Assembly (NCBI GenBank): GCA_031270525.1 | Contig: JAISXN010000197.1 | Coordinates: forward strand, 1 to 6,961 | Source: Candidatus Symbiothrix sp. | GTDB lineage: Bacteria; Bacteroidota; Bacteroidia; Bacteroidales; Azobacteroidaceae | DNA: 6,961 bases | Direction: 5' to 3' | Shown here: one piece after another, positions 5,513-6,961 of the stretch | How the letters are laid out: every line of letters begins with the position of its first letter | Numbering within the stretch: position 1 is the first letter of the stretch | Notes under the pieces: generated by a model | Seen by the model: the letters and a program-made list of their open reading frames with translations, nothing else | What the model was told of the DNA's origin: nothing | The model's database searches: none | Made by a program: the position numbers and the translations under genes

Positions 5513-6574
5513 CTAATGGTGTTGTTCAACCTGCGAAAGCCCAATAAAAACCGCCGACAGCAACGTAAACACATACGCTTGTATAAACGCAACCAGCAAT
5601 TCGACAAAATCAATGAAAATGGTCATCACAACCGACAAAACGCTCATTCCCACATTCATCGCCGCACCCAAACTGACCGTCACAAAAATGACGCAGGTCA
5701 ATCCCAAAACGATTGCGTGGCCGGCTAAAATATTGGCAAACAAACGAATCATCAACGCGAACGGTTTCGTGAACATACCAACCACTTCTATCGCCGGCAT
5801 AATTGGAATGGGAACCTTCAACCACGTAGGCACATCAGGCCAAAAAATTTCTTTCCAGTATTCTTTCGTTCCGAAACTATTGACTACGATAAAAGTACAA
5901 ACCGCCAAAACACAAGTAACGGCAATGTTTCCCGTCACATTAGCCCCGCCCGGAAATATCGGGATAATTCCCAACAGATTATTGAAAAAGATAAAGAAAA
6001 AAACCGTCAGCAAATAGGGGGCATAACGCCTGTAATTTTTCCCTATACAAGGTTTTACCACATCATCGACAATGCTCATTATCAACATTTCTATCATTGC
6101 GATGAAACCTTTCGGCGACGCTTCTTCGATTTTCCGTTTTTTGTACCAGGATGCACACGACATAATCAGGATAATCAAAAGGATACTGCTCAGTATTAAA
6201 GAAAAAGCGTTTTTTGTAAGCGACAAATCCAATGGACGGACTTCTTCGCCCGAAACATTCCTTTCGACGATCTTTCCTTTGTATTTTCCTTCGTGAGCGA
6301 TGGAAAATCCCTCATATTCAGCATGTCCGTGGTCAAAACGTGATGAAGGGAAAAAATGCCAGGCGCCATCGTTTCCCCGCACAATCACAGGTAAGGGAAT
6401 CGAAACCGGATGTTCGTCAATCGTCGTAATGTGCCAATCGTAGGCGTCGCCGACATGGTCAAGAATCAATCCGGTAACGTCTAAATCCGGTTCTTTCACA
6501 TCTTCCGCATTGACAAATACAGTAGGCACAAAAAACAAAGTAACCGATAATACAATATATCTTAAAAAATTCAT
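5513..6574 (-). CDS. atpB: F1Fo ATP synthase subunit a
   Basis: Subunit a is the Fo stator that provides the two proton half-channels beside the c ring. The protein has 353 residues, longer than the E. coli form (271), because it carries a signal peptide (about 1-23, FLRYIVLSVTLFFVPTVFVNA) and a periplasmic domain (about 24-118) seen in Bacteroidetes. This domain includes DAYDWHI, HPVSIPLPVI and a FFPSSRFDHGH segment. Membrane helices follow from about 122. The essential arginine is Arg277 in ALMIRLFANILAGHAI, and the last helix carries the conserved Gln332 in ELLVAFIQAYVFTLLSA. The ATG at 6574 directly follows the stop codon of the AtpI-like gene (TAA then ATG). Downstream, the toxin-antitoxin pair replaces the usual direct atpB-atpE junction. 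Confidence 0.97.
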   Translation of the reverse strand: MNFLRYIVLSVTLFFVPTVFVNAEDVKEPDLDVTGLILDHVGDAYDWHITTIDEHPVSIPLPVIVRGNDGAWHFFPSSRFDHGHAEYEGFSIAHEGKYKGKIVERNVSGEEVRPLDLSLTKNAFSLILSSILLIILIMSCASWYKKRKIEEASPKGFIAMIEMLIMSIVDDVVKPCIGKNYRRYAPYLLTVFFFIFFNNLLGIIPIFPGGANVTGNIAVTCVLAVCTFIVVNSFGTKEYWKEIFWPDVPTWLKVPIPIMPAIEVVGMFTKPFALMIRLFANILAGHAIVLGLTCVIFVTVSLGAAMNVGMSVLSVVMTIFIDFVELLVAFIQAYVFTLLSAVFIGLSQVEQHH

Positions 6575-6961
6575 TTATTCTTTCGTTAATAATTTCTTCT
6601 TTTTTGCTTCTTTCTCCCTGCTTATCAAATAAAGTGTATCGAATAACAAATATATCAGATAAAGCGCAAGAAAAACCAATACAAAATGTTTCATTTCCGT
6701 TTTTACCGTAAACGCATAAACCATTACAAAAAAGATGGATAACAAAATCTTTCCGACTTTCAATCCCATGAATATATTGATTGATTGCCGGGGAGAAACC
6801 GTTTTATTTTTTGTTTCGATAATGCCGATCGTTATCCATTCGCAATAAAAAAAAAACAAACAGGCGCCCATCCCCCAATAAAAAATGGTTTCATGAGCAA
6901 ACAACCCGTTTTGAAGCGCTTTTAGACCCATGATCAGAATGCCTGTCATCAACGCTAAACC
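6575..6961 (-). CDS. AtpI-like small membrane protein, 5' end outside the window
   Basis: The frame stays open to the window edge (GLAL precedes the first ATG at 6949), so the true start probably lies beyond it. About 125 residues are visible. Four hydrophobic stretches are seen, roughly residues 2-16, 22-45, 58-80 and 88-109, ending in a lysine-rich cytoplasmic tail (SREKEAKKKK). The third contains GLKVGKILLSIFFVM, similar in style to helices of AtpI-type proteins, which help assemble the c ring. Position just before atpB, with stop and start codons touching, is where many Bacteroidetes operons hold a small membrane protein of this kind. The sequence alone does not prove AtpI membership, so the function is inferred from context. 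Confidence 0.65.
   Translation of the reverse strand, partial: GLALMTGILIMGLKALQNGLFAHETIFYWGMGACLFFFYCEWITIGIIETKNKTVSPRQSINIFMGLKVGKILLSIFFVMVYAFTVKTEMKHFVLVFLALYLIYLLFDTLYLISREKEAKKKKLLTKE

Noticed and set aside
5504..6017. Plus-strand frames opposite atpB
   Set aside because: Antisense shadows of membrane-helix codons. The strong AtpB match on the other strand explains the open frames.

Overview
The window looks like a chromosomal segment from a member of the Bacteroidetes, probably Bacteroidales. The evidence is an F-type ATP synthase operon in the order atpB-E-F-H-A-G, an AtpB with a signal peptide and an N-terminal periplasmic domain, AtpA and AtpE sequences of Bacteroidales character, A/T-rich gene leaders without clear Shine-Dalgarno sequences, and promoter-like sites of the Bacteroidetes TTTG / TAnnTTTG type. 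Every confident gene lies on the minus strand, so transcription runs from high to low coordinates. atpD and atpC, if the operon follows the usual Bacteroidetes layout, would lie beyond the right edge.

Layout from right to left (transcription order): the 3' part of a small AtpI-like membrane protein (6575-6961, open at the window edge); atpB, subunit a (5513-6574); an acidic antitoxin (5184-5489) and a RelE/ParE toxin (4909-5223) overlapping by 40 bases; atpE, subunit c (4625-4876); atpF, subunit b (4120-4614); atpH, delta (3555-4115); a 55-residue candidate antitoxin (3387-3554) and a PIN-domain VapC-type toxin (2968-3390) overlapping by ATGA; atpA, alpha (1330-2910); atpG, gamma (415-1290). 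A perfect 34-base palindrome (376-409) follows atpG. The last 375 bases hold no confident gene but do hold a promoter-like pair pointing off the left edge.

The ATP synthase genes would make the Fo membrane sector (a, b, c) and most of the F1 sector (delta, alpha, gamma). The c subunit has its ion-binding Glu69 but lacks the Na+-ligand pattern, which points to proton coupling.

The striking feature is that two unrelated type II toxin-antitoxin modules sit inside this housekeeping operon, both co-oriented and packed almost without gaps. The PIN module is bounded by a 29-base direct repeat (27 of 29 identical) copied from the 3' part of atpH. This is a likely scar of how the module arrived. A Bacteroidetes-type promoter candidate at the end of vapC could drive atpA-atpG separately. 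AATT-based heptamer arrays fill the leaders on both sides of atpA. Together these suggest that the operon has been split and rewired by toxin-antitoxin insertion.
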